A stretch of DNA of 64,000 nt from an uncultured Collinsella sp. (GTDB lineage Bacteria > Actinomycetota > Coriobacteriia > Coriobacteriales > Coriobacteriaceae), in the NCBI GenBank assembly GCA_937950325.1, contig CALFDJ010000036.1, forward strand, positions 1-64,000, written 5' to 3'. Position numbers and translations under genes: made by a program. Positions 46,338 through 53,929 of the stretch are shown piece by piece. How positions within the stretch are numbered: position 1 is the first letter of the stretch; every line of letters begins with the position of its first letter. The notes under the pieces were generated by a model, which worked only from the letters and a program-made list of their open reading frames with translations, did no database searches and had not been told where the DNA came from.

Positions 46338-48005
46338 ATGCCTACTGACATCGAAATCGCACGTTCTGTCACGCCGCTGCCTATTACCGAGGTGGCCAAG
46401 AACGCCGGCGTCGACGTTAAGCACCTTATTCCGTACGGCTTCGACAAGGCTAAGGTCGACTATTCACTGCTCAACGAGCCGACTGATCACCAGGCCAAGC
46501 TCGTCCTCGTGACCGCTATCAACCCAACGCCCGCGGGCGAGGGCAAGACCACCACGACCATCGGTCTGGCCGATGGCCTGCGTCGTCGCGGTATCAAGAG
46601 CGCCGTGGCCCTGCGTGAGCCTTCGCTCGGTCCCGTCTTTGGCGTCAAGGGCGGTGCCGCTGGCGGCGGTTGGGCCCAGGTCATTCCCATGGAGGACATC
46701 AACCTGCACTTTACCGGCGACTTCCATGCCATCGGTGCTGCCAACAACCTGCTGGCCGCCATGCTCGATAACCATATCCAGCAGGGCAATCAGCTCGGTA
46801 TTGACGTTAAGCGCATCACCTGGAAGCGCGTTGTCGACATGAACGACCGTCAGCTGCGCCATGTTATCGATGGCATTGGCGGTAAGGCCCAAGGTGTGCC
46901 GCGCGAGGACGGCTTCGACATCACCGTTGCCTCCGAGGTCATGGCAATTCTGTGCCTGTCTACGAGCATCAGCGACCTCAAGGAACGCTTGGGCGAGATT
47001 GTCGTCGGCTATAGCTTTGCCGGCGAGCCCGTCCGTGCCCGCGACCTTAAGGCCCAGGGTGCCATGGCCGCGTTGCTTAAGGACGCGCTCAAGCCCAACC
47101 TGGTGCAAACGCTCGAGGGCACGCCCGCGTTTGTCCACGGCGGTCCCTTCGCCAACATTGCCCACGGCTGCAACTCTATCATGGCCACGCGTATGGCGAT
47201 GCGCTTTGGCGATGTTGCCATTACCGAGGCCGGCTTTGGTGCCGATCTGGGTGCCGAGAAGTTCCTCGACATCAAGTGCCGCATGACGGGCGTTCGCCCC
47301 AGCGCCGTCGTGGTCGTCGCGACCGCTCGTGCGCTTAAGTACAACGGTGGCGTCGCCAAGGCCGACCTCAACGAGGAGAACCTCGAGGCACTCAAGGCTG
47401 GCATGCCCAACTTGCTGCGTCATGTCGACAACATCCAGAACGTTTATGGTCTGCCCTGCGTGGTCGCCATCAACCGCTTCCCGACGGACACCGAGGCTGA
47501 GCTTGCACTCATCGAGTCCGAGTGCCAGAAGCTCGGCGTCAACGTTAAGCTTTCCGAGGTCTGGGCCAAGGGCGGCGAGGGCGCGCTCGAGCTGGCCGAT
47601 GAGGTCATGCGTCTGATTGAGCAGCCGAGCGAGCTCAAGTTTGCCTACGAGGACGGCGCCGATGTTGCCGATGCCCTCGAGGCCGTCGCCACCAAGGTTT
47701 ACCGTGCCGACGGCGTCGACTTTACGCCGGCTGCCAAGCGTCAGCTCGCCGAGCTGCGCGAGAACGGCTTTGGCAACCTGCCGGTGTGCGTCGCCAAGAC
47801 GCAGTACAGCTTTAGCGACAACGCCAAGGCCCTGGGCGCTCCCGAGAACTTCCGCATCACGGTGCGTGAGCTCAAGGTTTCCGCCGGTGCCCACTTTGTG
47901 GTCGCACTGACCGGCAGTGTTCTGACCATGCCGGGCCTGCCCAAGGTCCCCGCGGCTGAGAACATCGACGTCGACAACGACGGCAACATCACCGGCCTGT
48001 TCTAA
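46338..48005 (+). CDS. fhs: formate-tetrahydrofolate ligase
   Basis: This 555-residue enzyme makes 10-formyl-THF from formate, THF and ATP. The N-terminal [16 protein letters not shown] and the nucleotide loop [18 protein letters not shown] are family hallmarks. [19 protein letters not shown] and [10 protein letters not shown] are also fully conserved. Codon use is biased toward C-ending codons as in fucO, which suggests high expression. GAAAGGA precedes ATG 46338 by 6 bases. TATGCT at 46292-46297 may be the -10 box. It is monocistronic with a terminator. The next enzymes of the pathway, FchA and FolD, are encoded 10 kb away. Confidence 0.97.
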   Translation: MPTDIEIARSVTPLPITEVAKNAGVDVKHLIPYGFDKAKVDYSLLNEPTDHQAKLVLVTAINPTPAGEGKTTTTIGLADGLRRRGIKSAVALREPSLGPVFGVKGGAAGGGWAQVIPMEDINLHFTGDFHAIGAANNLLAAMLDNHIQQGNQLGIDVKRITWKRVVDMNDRQLRHVIDGIGGKAQGVPREDGFDITVASEVMAILCLSTSISDLKERLGEIVVGYSFAGEPVRARDLKAQGAMAALLKDALKPNLVQTLEGTPAFVHGGPFANIAHGCNSIMATRMAMRFGDVAITEAGFGADLGAEKFLDIKCRMTGVRPSAVVVVATARALKYNGGVAKADLNEENLEALKAGMPNLLRHVDNIQNVYGLPCVVAINRFPTDTEAELALIESECQKLGVNVKLSEVWAKGGEGALELADEVMRLIEQPSELKFAYEDGADVADALEAVATKVYRADGVDFTPAAKRQLAELRENGFGNLPVCVAKTQYSFSDNAKALGAPENFRITVRELKVSAGAHFVVALTGSVLTMPGLPKVPAAENIDVDNDGNITGLF

Positions 48006-48032
48006 GCTCGCTGCTCATAGCTGCTAGCCCGC

Positions 48033-48066
48033 CCCGCCGTGCCCACAAGGCCCGGCGGGGCTTTTT
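48033..48066 (+). terminator. intrinsic terminator of fhs
   Basis: CCCCGCCG (48033-48040) pairs with CGGCGGGG (48054-48061), followed by CTTTTT. Confidence 0.9.
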
Positions 48067-48184
48067 GATCCTTAGGCCCGCGCATGTCTTGTAGATACCG
48101 ACGGACTCTGCCCATCATAGGCTTTTGCGCGGGTAGAATGCATGGATAACTTGAGGCTCACGCGCGACGGAAAGGAATCGTTGC

Positions 48185-49174
48185 ATGGATCAGGACAAGA
48201 CAACCGTGATGGGCGGCTACGGTTCCGCGCAGGCTGGCGATAGTGCCGATGCGACCCGCGCTGTTCCCAACCCCGGTTATACCGACCCCGCCGCGACGCA
48301 GCCTTCTGCCGAGCCCACCCGGGTTATGGGCTATGGCGACACGGCGCAGGATTCTTACGCTGCATCTTCGCAAGGCCCCTATGGCAACGCAGCTCCGGAT
48401 CCGTTTGATTACGCGCCGCAGGATTCTTATGCTGCCTCGACGCCGAATTCCTATGACAGCCTGCCGCAGAATCCCATTCCGCAGCCTCAGCAGACGACGT
48501 ATATGCCTCGCACGGCGCAGCCTCGCTACGAGTCGCGCGAGCCGTATCGCGAGTACCCCAAGTCGATTCCGCAATATGGCGAGGACGAGGAGAGGAAGCC
48601 GTCGCGTTCGTCGAGCGTGATCAAGAAGATCCTCATCGTGCTGGCGATCTTCTTTGCCCTCTCGATTGTGTTTGCCATCGTGTCGGGCATGCTCAACAAG
48701 CGAGGGAGTTCAACGGCCGATACCGCTGCCGAGCAAACCGAGTCCGCCTCGTCTAGCACCGTCGATCTGAGCGATATCCCGGGGCAGTACTGGTCCAACG
48801 CCAAGAAGCTCCTCAAGTCGCGCGGCGCCGATCTTTCGAATGCCGTGGTCCTGACTGATGATGGCTCAACGCCCGTCGTCGATTCCAACTGGGTCGTTAC
48901 TTCTGCCTACTATAACGACAACGGCAACCTCGAAATTCAACTCACGCACAAGAATGGCTCGGGCAACTCGTCCGACGGCCAAAGCGGTACCGACAGCTCG
49001 AGTTCCAATACGCTGGAGGACTTGAGCAACAAGGCACAGGAGCTTGGGGATAAGGCCCAAGAGCTGGGTGACACGGCTCAGAATCTCGGCGATACCGCGC
49101 AGAGCCTGGGCGATATGGCAACGAACGCCTGGGATGCCCTGCAAAACGGCATCTCGGGCGCGCAGGGAAACTAG
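48185..49174 (+). CDS. single-pass membrane protein with PASTA-like domain
   Basis: This 329-residue protein has four parts. The N-terminal 140 residues are low-complexity (Ala, Ser, Pro, Tyr, Gln) and carry two similar pieces, TTVMGGYG and TRVMGYG, like threonine motifs seen in substrates of Ser/Thr kinases. A single membrane segment lies at about 147-168. Residues 195-260 resemble a PASTA domain (IPGQYWSNAKKLLKSRGADL). The C-terminus (about 278-318) is made of about six heptad-like units of the type AQELGDK and AQNLGDT. AAAGGA precedes ATG 48185. No kinase is nearby except the AarF-type gene at 61 kb. Function unknown. Confidence 0.7.
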   Translation: MDQDKTTVMGGYGSAQAGDSADATRAVPNPGYTDPAATQPSAEPTRVMGYGDTAQDSYAASSQGPYGNAAPDPFDYAPQDSYAASTPNSYDSLPQNPIPQPQQTTYMPRTAQPRYESREPYREYPKSIPQYGEDEERKPSRSSSVIKKILIVLAIFFALSIVFAIVSGMLNKRGSSTADTAAEQTESASSSTVDLSDIPGQYWSNAKKLLKSRGADLSNAVVLTDDGSTPVVDSNWVVTSAYYNDNGNLEIQLTHKNGSGNSSDGQSGTDSSSSNTLEDLSNKAQELGDKAQELGDTAQNLGDTAQSLGDMATNAWDALQNGISGAQGN

Positions 49175-49186
49175 CTGTTAAGCGGG

Positions 49187-50368
49187 CTACAACTGCTCGG
49201 CCGGACGCTCGGGCGAGCTGAAGCCCGAGTCAAATGTGACGACGCACGAGACATCGGGCCGGCGCTCGTGCACGATGCGCGTGACGAGCTCCAGCAGCTC
49301 CTCGTCGGATATGTCAAAGCCGTCGGGACGCACCAGGTCAAACGAAACGAACCCGTCGTGCTCGTGCAGGTCGTGGATGGAGAGCGCGGGATCGATCTGC
49401 ATGACGCCGCGCTTGACCCAGCCGCGCAGGTCGTCGCCGGTGGTGGCGATGGGGTCGCAGTGCAGCGTGATGCCAATACCCATCTGGCGCTTGATGTCGT
49501 GCTCGATGGTGTCCAGGATCTCGTGGTGCTCAAACGCGTCGCCCTCGCCGGGCATCTCTACGTGGGCGCTGGCAAACTGACGGCCGGGGCCGTAGTCGTG
49601 CACCATCAGGTCGTGTGTGCCCAAGACCTGCGGATAGGACATGATCTTGTCGCGGATTGCCTGGACGAGCTTGGGGTCGGGCGCTTGCCCCAGCAACGGA
49701 CTGATGGCGTCGCGCACTAGGCCCATGCCGCTGATGCAGATGAAGATGCCCACACCCAGGCCTGCCCAGCCATCGAGGTCAAAGCCGGTCGTCTGCGAAA
49801 TAAGCGCCGCCACCAAGACCGAGCCCGAGGTAATGACGTCGTTTTTGGAGTCCTGTGCTGTGGCGATGAGCGTCTCCGAGTCGATGCGGTCGCCCAGCGT
49901 GCGGTTAAACGCGGCCATCCAGAGCTTAACGAGCATGGACAAGACGAGGGCGGCTAAGGAGAGCACCGAATATGCAGTGGGGGAAGGCTTGATGATCTTA
50001 GTGACCGACTCGAGGATCAGATTGATGCCGACGGCGCAAACCAGGACGGCGACGAACAGGCCGGCTAGGTACTCATAGCGACCGTGGCCATAGGGGTGGC
50101 CTTCGTCTGCCGGGCGGCTGGCAAGGCGGAACCCGAGCAGACTCACGATGTTGCTCGAGGCATCGGAGAGGTTGTTGAAAGCATCGGCGATGAGGGAGAC
50201 GGAGCCGGCGAGCAGGCCCGCGATGCCCTTGGCCAGGCACAGGGTGATGTTGAGGCCAATGCAGACGAGGCTTGCGGAAAAGCCCGCGTTGGTGCGGCAA
50301 GATGCATCGACCGGCTCGCTCTCGCTGCCGGGAACAAGCGTATGTACCAGCCGATTTACAAATAGCAT
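49187..50368 (-). CDS. cation diffusion facilitator (metal efflux)
   Basis: This 393-residue antiporter exports divalent metal ions (Zn2+, Mn2+, Fe2+ or Co2+) in exchange for protons. Six membrane segments lie in the N-terminal 250 residues. Metal-site residues occur in LIADAFNNLSDASSN and in TAQDSKNDVITS. HPYGHGRYEYLA is the typical signature between segments 2 and 3. The C-terminal cytoplasmic domain (about 235-390) has the ferredoxin-like fold and is longer than usual, with a second half after GITLHCDPI that resembles another small domain. ATG at 50366-50368 was chosen because GAGGAC lies 7 bases upstream. The metal cannot be decided from sequence. Confidence 0.9.
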   Translation of the reverse strand: MLFVNRLVHTLVPGSESEPVDASCRTNAGFSASLVCIGLNITLCLAKGIAGLLAGSVSLIADAFNNLSDASSNIVSLLGFRLASRPADEGHPYGHGRYEYLAGLFVAVLVCAVGINLILESVTKIIKPSPTAYSVLSLAALVLSMLVKLWMAAFNRTLGDRIDSETLIATAQDSKNDVITSGSVLVAALISQTTGFDLDGWAGLGVGIFICISGMGLVRDAISPLLGQAPDPKLVQAIRDKIMSYPQVLGTHDLMVHDYGPGRQFASAHVEMPGEGDAFEHHEILDTIEHDIKRQMGIGITLHCDPIATTGDDLRGWVKRGVMQIDPALSIHDLHEHDGFVSFDLVRPDGFDISDEELLELVTRIVHERRPDVSCVVTFDSGFSSPERPAEQL

Positions 50369-50585
50369 GGCGGTCGTCCTCACAATCATGTTTAAGGGGA
50401 TAGTGTAGCTCGCGCGGGGGCGCCGTGCACCGATGCTCAGAAAATGCAGCAATAGTCTGCCGGTGCTAACGAGCGAGCCTTCTCGTCTGCCTGGCTGGTC
50501 CATTTTGGGCCACATGGGTATGGGCATGTGCCTGTTTGCTCGACATACTTAATGTCGACAGCTTTGTGCAAAGGAGGACGTTTCC

Positions 50586-51923
50586 ATGGACGAGATGTTT
50601 GCCATTAAATGTCAAAACTGCGGCGGCCCTATGTACTCGCACCAGGCTAAGCGCAGCTTTGAGTGCGCCTATTGCGGCACGGTGGTTCCGTGGCAGGCGG
50701 ACGCCGGAGAGCCCAAGAGCGCTTTGGGTATTCGCCATACGCCGTTGACGGTGATGGATGGACTGCTCAAACTCACGCATGTGTCGCAACTCGAGCGCCC
50801 GGAGGACCCGGACTGGTATTTCTTCAATGCGCACTGGCGCAATCAGTCGGTCCTGGAACATCTGCTGTGGGAGGATCGCGGCACGGCGCAGGAGTTCCAA
50901 GAGGCCACGCATGTGAGCATTCCTTGCCCCTTCTGCGGAGCGTCCTTTGAGGGCGAGTCAACGCAGCGTGTGTTTGAGTGCCCGTCCTGCGGCAATAAGA
51001 TCGGCATTGCGGACCTGCTCAAGCCGGGGACGTTTAGCAAGCGCCTGACCATGGGCGTTGGTGCGGAGTATGTGCCCGAGCAGGGTATTCCCTGCGAAAT
51101 CTCGCCGCAGCAGGCACGTGCCAACGCGCTGCAGCTGGTGCGCCAGTATCCGGATGCCTTTGCCGGGCACGACGTGGAAGACGCGATCCAAAACGACATG
51201 ATGCTCTTCTATTTCCCCATGGCGCTGGCGGACTTGCGCATGATGGCGAGCTTCCCGGGCAAGGGCCTGAGCAAGGAGACCTTGGTGTACTACGAGGTGC
51301 TCGACTGGGCATACCCCAGGGCAAACTACCTGGACGTTCGCCTCATGGGCATTTTGGAGCCGTGGGACTTTGCCAAGGTCGGTCCGTTCGATCCCGCCAT
51401 GCAGGAAGGCGACTTCCGCGTCGTCTCCGTCGATGCGTCTACCAAGGACCAGGTGGTCATTGATAAGTTGGCGCTCGACGTTGCGGGCAACGACGCCGAG
51501 GCGGTACTGGGGCTCAATAAAAAGAGCATCCGCACCTGGGCGCGCAAGGCCCGCAAGCATAAGGACGGCCTGGTAATGGTGCCGGTCTACTTTGTCGATC
51601 GTCCGGCGACGGACAGCCGCGATGGCGAGCAGGTGCGCATTGCTGTAAATGGCCAGACGGGCCGCGCGGCTGCGGTGGTGTTTAGTGACAAGCGCGAAAC
51701 GCATGTGGTGGCGCCGCTCAACCCGAGCCTGCATCTGTCCGGCGAGAGCACCGTGCACGCCATGCCCGTCGAGGTTAAATACGTTAAATCGCCGTTCCTG
51801 TACCAGATCGTGCGCCGCGGAGGCGACGAGCAACCGCGCCAGGTTGCAGCGGTTGCCGAGGGTTCATACCGAGAAGAAAAGCCCAAACGCCGCGGTCTGC
51901 TGGGTGCGCTATTTGGGAAGTAG
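50586..51923 (+). CDS. double zinc-ribbon protein of unknown function
   Basis: This 445-residue soluble protein has two zinc ribbons. The first is CQNCGG...CAYCG at residues 9-31; the second is CPFCG...CPSCG at about 117-139. The rest is alpha/beta with no motif I recognise, although VPVYFVDRP and VNGQTGRAAAVVFSDKR resemble 'TFIIB-type zinc ribbon' proteins that sit beside membrane-remodelling genes. The C-terminus is basic (KPKRRGLLGALFGK). AAAGGAGG is about 7 bases before ATG 50586. It is divergent from the cation efflux gene. Function unknown. Confidence 0.7.
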   Translation: MDEMFAIKCQNCGGPMYSHQAKRSFECAYCGTVVPWQADAGEPKSALGIRHTPLTVMDGLLKLTHVSQLERPEDPDWYFFNAHWRNQSVLEHLLWEDRGTAQEFQEATHVSIPCPFCGASFEGESTQRVFECPSCGNKIGIADLLKPGTFSKRLTMGVGAEYVPEQGIPCEISPQQARANALQLVRQYPDAFAGHDVEDAIQNDMMLFYFPMALADLRMMASFPGKGLSKETLVYYEVLDWAYPRANYLDVRLMGILEPWDFAKVGPFDPAMQEGDFRVVSVDASTKDQVVIDKLALDVAGNDAEAVLGLNKKSIRTWARKARKHKDGLVMVPVYFVDRPATDSRDGEQVRIAVNGQTGRAAAVVFSDKRETHVVAPLNPSLHLSGESTVHAMPVEVKYVKSPFLYQIVRRGGDEQPRQVAAVAEGSYREEKPKRRGLLGALFGK

Positions 51924-52347
51924 GGGAGTAGTGCCGGTTGTTGCCGTAAGGTGATGGCCGGGGGTGCGGGGCAGCTCTCAGGAGTGCGGGCTGCCGTCTG
52001 ATTGTTTGAGGGTGCCAGATGTAAATAAACAGTGGGGCGGCTGCAAAAGAGCCGCCCCACCGGATAAAATCAAGGTGTGCCGCGGAACCCGCTCCTCAGT
52101 CGGTCAACTTTGGAAGCGCGGACAACGCAGGTGCTATCGTCTAAAGGGCCGGCTGCAACCGGCCCTTTTCTGTGGCAACCAATGGATCCACATCAGACGA
52201 AGGCCGCGTCTTTGCCTGTCGGGTCACGCTCGCCAGCCACGGCTGGAATGTCGTTGCCGGCGTCCATGACCGGTATTGTTTCGTAGCGTGCGTCGCAACC
52301 GCGAGTGCGCCTGCGACGGCTGCGGTGGTTTCGGTCGCAATGTGCTG
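51924..52347. other. 424-base non-coding gap with two strong hairpins, possible small RNA
   Basis: GTGGGGCGGCT (52032-52042) pairs perfectly with AGCCGCCCCAC (52050-52060); it has T-rich sequence only on the minus-strand side, so it would terminate leftward transcription. GGGCCGG (52146-52152) pairs with CCGGCCC (52159-52165) and is followed by TTTT, a rightward terminator. The 85 bases between them could be a small RNA ending at the second hairpin, but no promoter is clear and no known RNA family is recognised. The rest (52170-52347) shows nothing. Confidence 0.4.
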
Positions 52348-53397
52348 CTACCCTTGCGTTTCGCCATTAGTCGCTTCGTTGATGGCGCGGTACTCGGCGC
52401 TTAGTTCGCGCGCCAGCTCTTCCTTGCTTGGAAGATACGGCAGGTATTTGGCGGCAAACACTTGGTCGTTGTCTTCGGGCAGCGTGTACTCGACGATCGA
52501 ATCGCTTTTGTCCGCACAGAGCACGATGCCTATGGGTGGATTGTCGCCTTCGTTCATGAGCTCGCGCGTGTAGTAGTTCACATACATTTGCATCTGGCCC
52601 AGGTCCTGGTGCGTAAGGTCGTCCGTCTTAAGGTCGATGAGCACGAAGCAGCGCATCAGATAGTTGTAAAAAACAAGGTCAATATAGAAATGGCGCCCAT
52701 CAAAGGTGATGCGCTTTTGGCGCGCCTCGAAAGCGAAGCCACGGCCAAGCTCCAGCAGGAACTTCTGAAGATGCGTGATGAGCGCCTGCTCTAGATCGCT
52801 CTCGCGAAACGCAGTATCGTCCGAGAAACCTAAAAACTCCAGTACATATGGGTCGCGGATGATATCCTCGGGGCGACGAGCCGGGGCGCTCTTTTGGATT
52901 TCCTGGGTGACGGCCTCCTTGTCCTTGCTGGCAAGTAGGCGCTCGCGGAACATGGTGTTGATCTGGCGTTCGAGCTGACGCGTGCTCCAACGAGAATCGG
53001 CGCATTCGTTCATGTACCATGTTCGAGCATCAGGGTCGGTTATACGCGATAACCTGCGGTAATGTGTCCAATTCAATTCGGAACGCAGCGCGTTCCGGAT
53101 TGGGAACGCAAGATAAAACTGACGCATGTATCTTAAGCTTCTGGCGTTGAAGCCTCTGCCAAAATCCTTAGTCAATCTAACGGCAAGTTCGTCGATCAGT
53201 GCATCGCCATACTTGGCGCGCTCCTCTCCGCCCTGTTCATCAACAATACTCTTGCCGATCTCCCAATATGCCTCAACCATCGCAAAGTTAACGGCGGTAT
53301 AGGCCTTGTCGCGAGCGGCGTTGAGAATCGAGGAGACCTGCTTGTAAAAACCTTCGGGCACGATTGCCGATTCTCCACGGTTTACTAGTTCACCCAT
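52348..53397 (-). CDS. YhcG/DUF1016-family PD-(D/E)XK nuclease domain protein
   Basis: This 349-residue protein matches the YhcG (DUF1016) family. The N-terminal domain (about 10-165) contains GFNARSLRYMRQFYLAFP and LNWTHYRRLSRI. The C-terminal nuclease-like domain has FYIDLVFYN and FVLIDLKTD as the D...DLK motif, then QMQMYVNYYTREL. Family members often sit next to restriction-modification or toxin genes, but here the gene is alone. Its GC content and codon use are slightly lower than those of its neighbours, which would fit horizontal acquisition. ATG at 53395-53397 is taken as start; a GTG sits just before it. Targets unknown. Confidence 0.85.
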   Translation of the reverse strand: MGELVNRGESAIVPEGFYKQVSSILNAARDKAYTAVNFAMVEAYWEIGKSIVDEQGGEERAKYGDALIDELAVRLTKDFGRGFNARSLRYMRQFYLAFPIRNALRSELNWTHYRRLSRITDPDARTWYMNECADSRWSTRQLERQINTMFRERLLASKDKEAVTQEIQKSAPARRPEDIIRDPYVLEFLGFSDDTAFRESDLEQALITHLQKFLLELGRGFAFEARQKRITFDGRHFYIDLVFYNYLMRCFVLIDLKTDDLTHQDLGQMQMYVNYYTRELMNEGDNPPIGIVLCADKSDSIVEYTLPEDNDQVFAAKYLPYLPSKEELARELSAEYRAINEATNGETQG

Positions 53398-53565
53398 CAC
53401 TGTCGCCCCACTTTCCTCTTGTGGAATGCATCTTTAACGCATTTAGTTTAAAGCCTCGCGCGGACACGAATTGCTATGTTGTCTGGCACCTTCGCATGGG
53501 AGCCTTGCGGTGGTTAAAATGTGACCATAGAGGCAGTTTTAGCGAACCCCGCGGGAGTGACGCGT

Positions 53566-53835
53566 ATGGACAACAACACGCTGCTGTTCCAGGACAAAGG
53601 TTCGGGTAGGTTTAAAGACGTTAAGATCTACCCCAACCGTATTGAGGTGCTCAAGAAGGACACTTTCGGCGGCAAGCACACCGAGATTGTCTATCTTAAG
53701 GACATTACGGGCGTCAATAGAATCAAGGGCCGCGATGTTTTTCTGCGCAATCGACTGTTGACTGCTTGCGTCTTTAGCCTGAGCAGCCGTGCGAAGGCCC
53801 AGGAGTTTGTTAACGCGCTGAACATGGTGATGTAG
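53566..53835 (+). CDS. small PH-like domain protein, hypothetical
   Basis: This is an 89-residue soluble protein. The pattern GSGRFKDVKIYPNRIEVLKK, then TEIVYLKDITGV, then SSRAKAQEFVNAL suggests a small bacterial PH-type beta-barrel with a final helix, as in proteins with a short PH domain alone. No catalytic motif is visible. GGGAG is about 9 bases before ATG 53566. It lies between the divergent yhcG and the convergent PI-PLC gene. The assignment is by pattern only. Confidence 0.55.
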   Translation: MDNNTLLFQDKGSGRFKDVKIYPNRIEVLKKDTFGGKHTEIVYLKDITGVNRIKGRDVFLRNRLLTACVFSLSSRAKAQEFVNALNMVM

Positions 53836-53863
53836 CCTATGGCGACGTTTGGGCCAAGGTGAA

Positions 53864-53899
53864 AATCGGGGCGCAGAACGGTATCCTGCGCCCCCGATT
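53864..53899. terminator. bidirectional hairpin between convergent genes
   Basis: AATCGGGGCGCAG (53864-53876) pairs with CTGCGCCCCCGATT (53886-53899) with one bulged base. It lies between the PH-like gene and the PI-PLC gene. Confidence 0.75.
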
Positions 53900-53929
53900 G
53901 AGTCGATGTGTCTAAAAGGGCCGGCTTGC

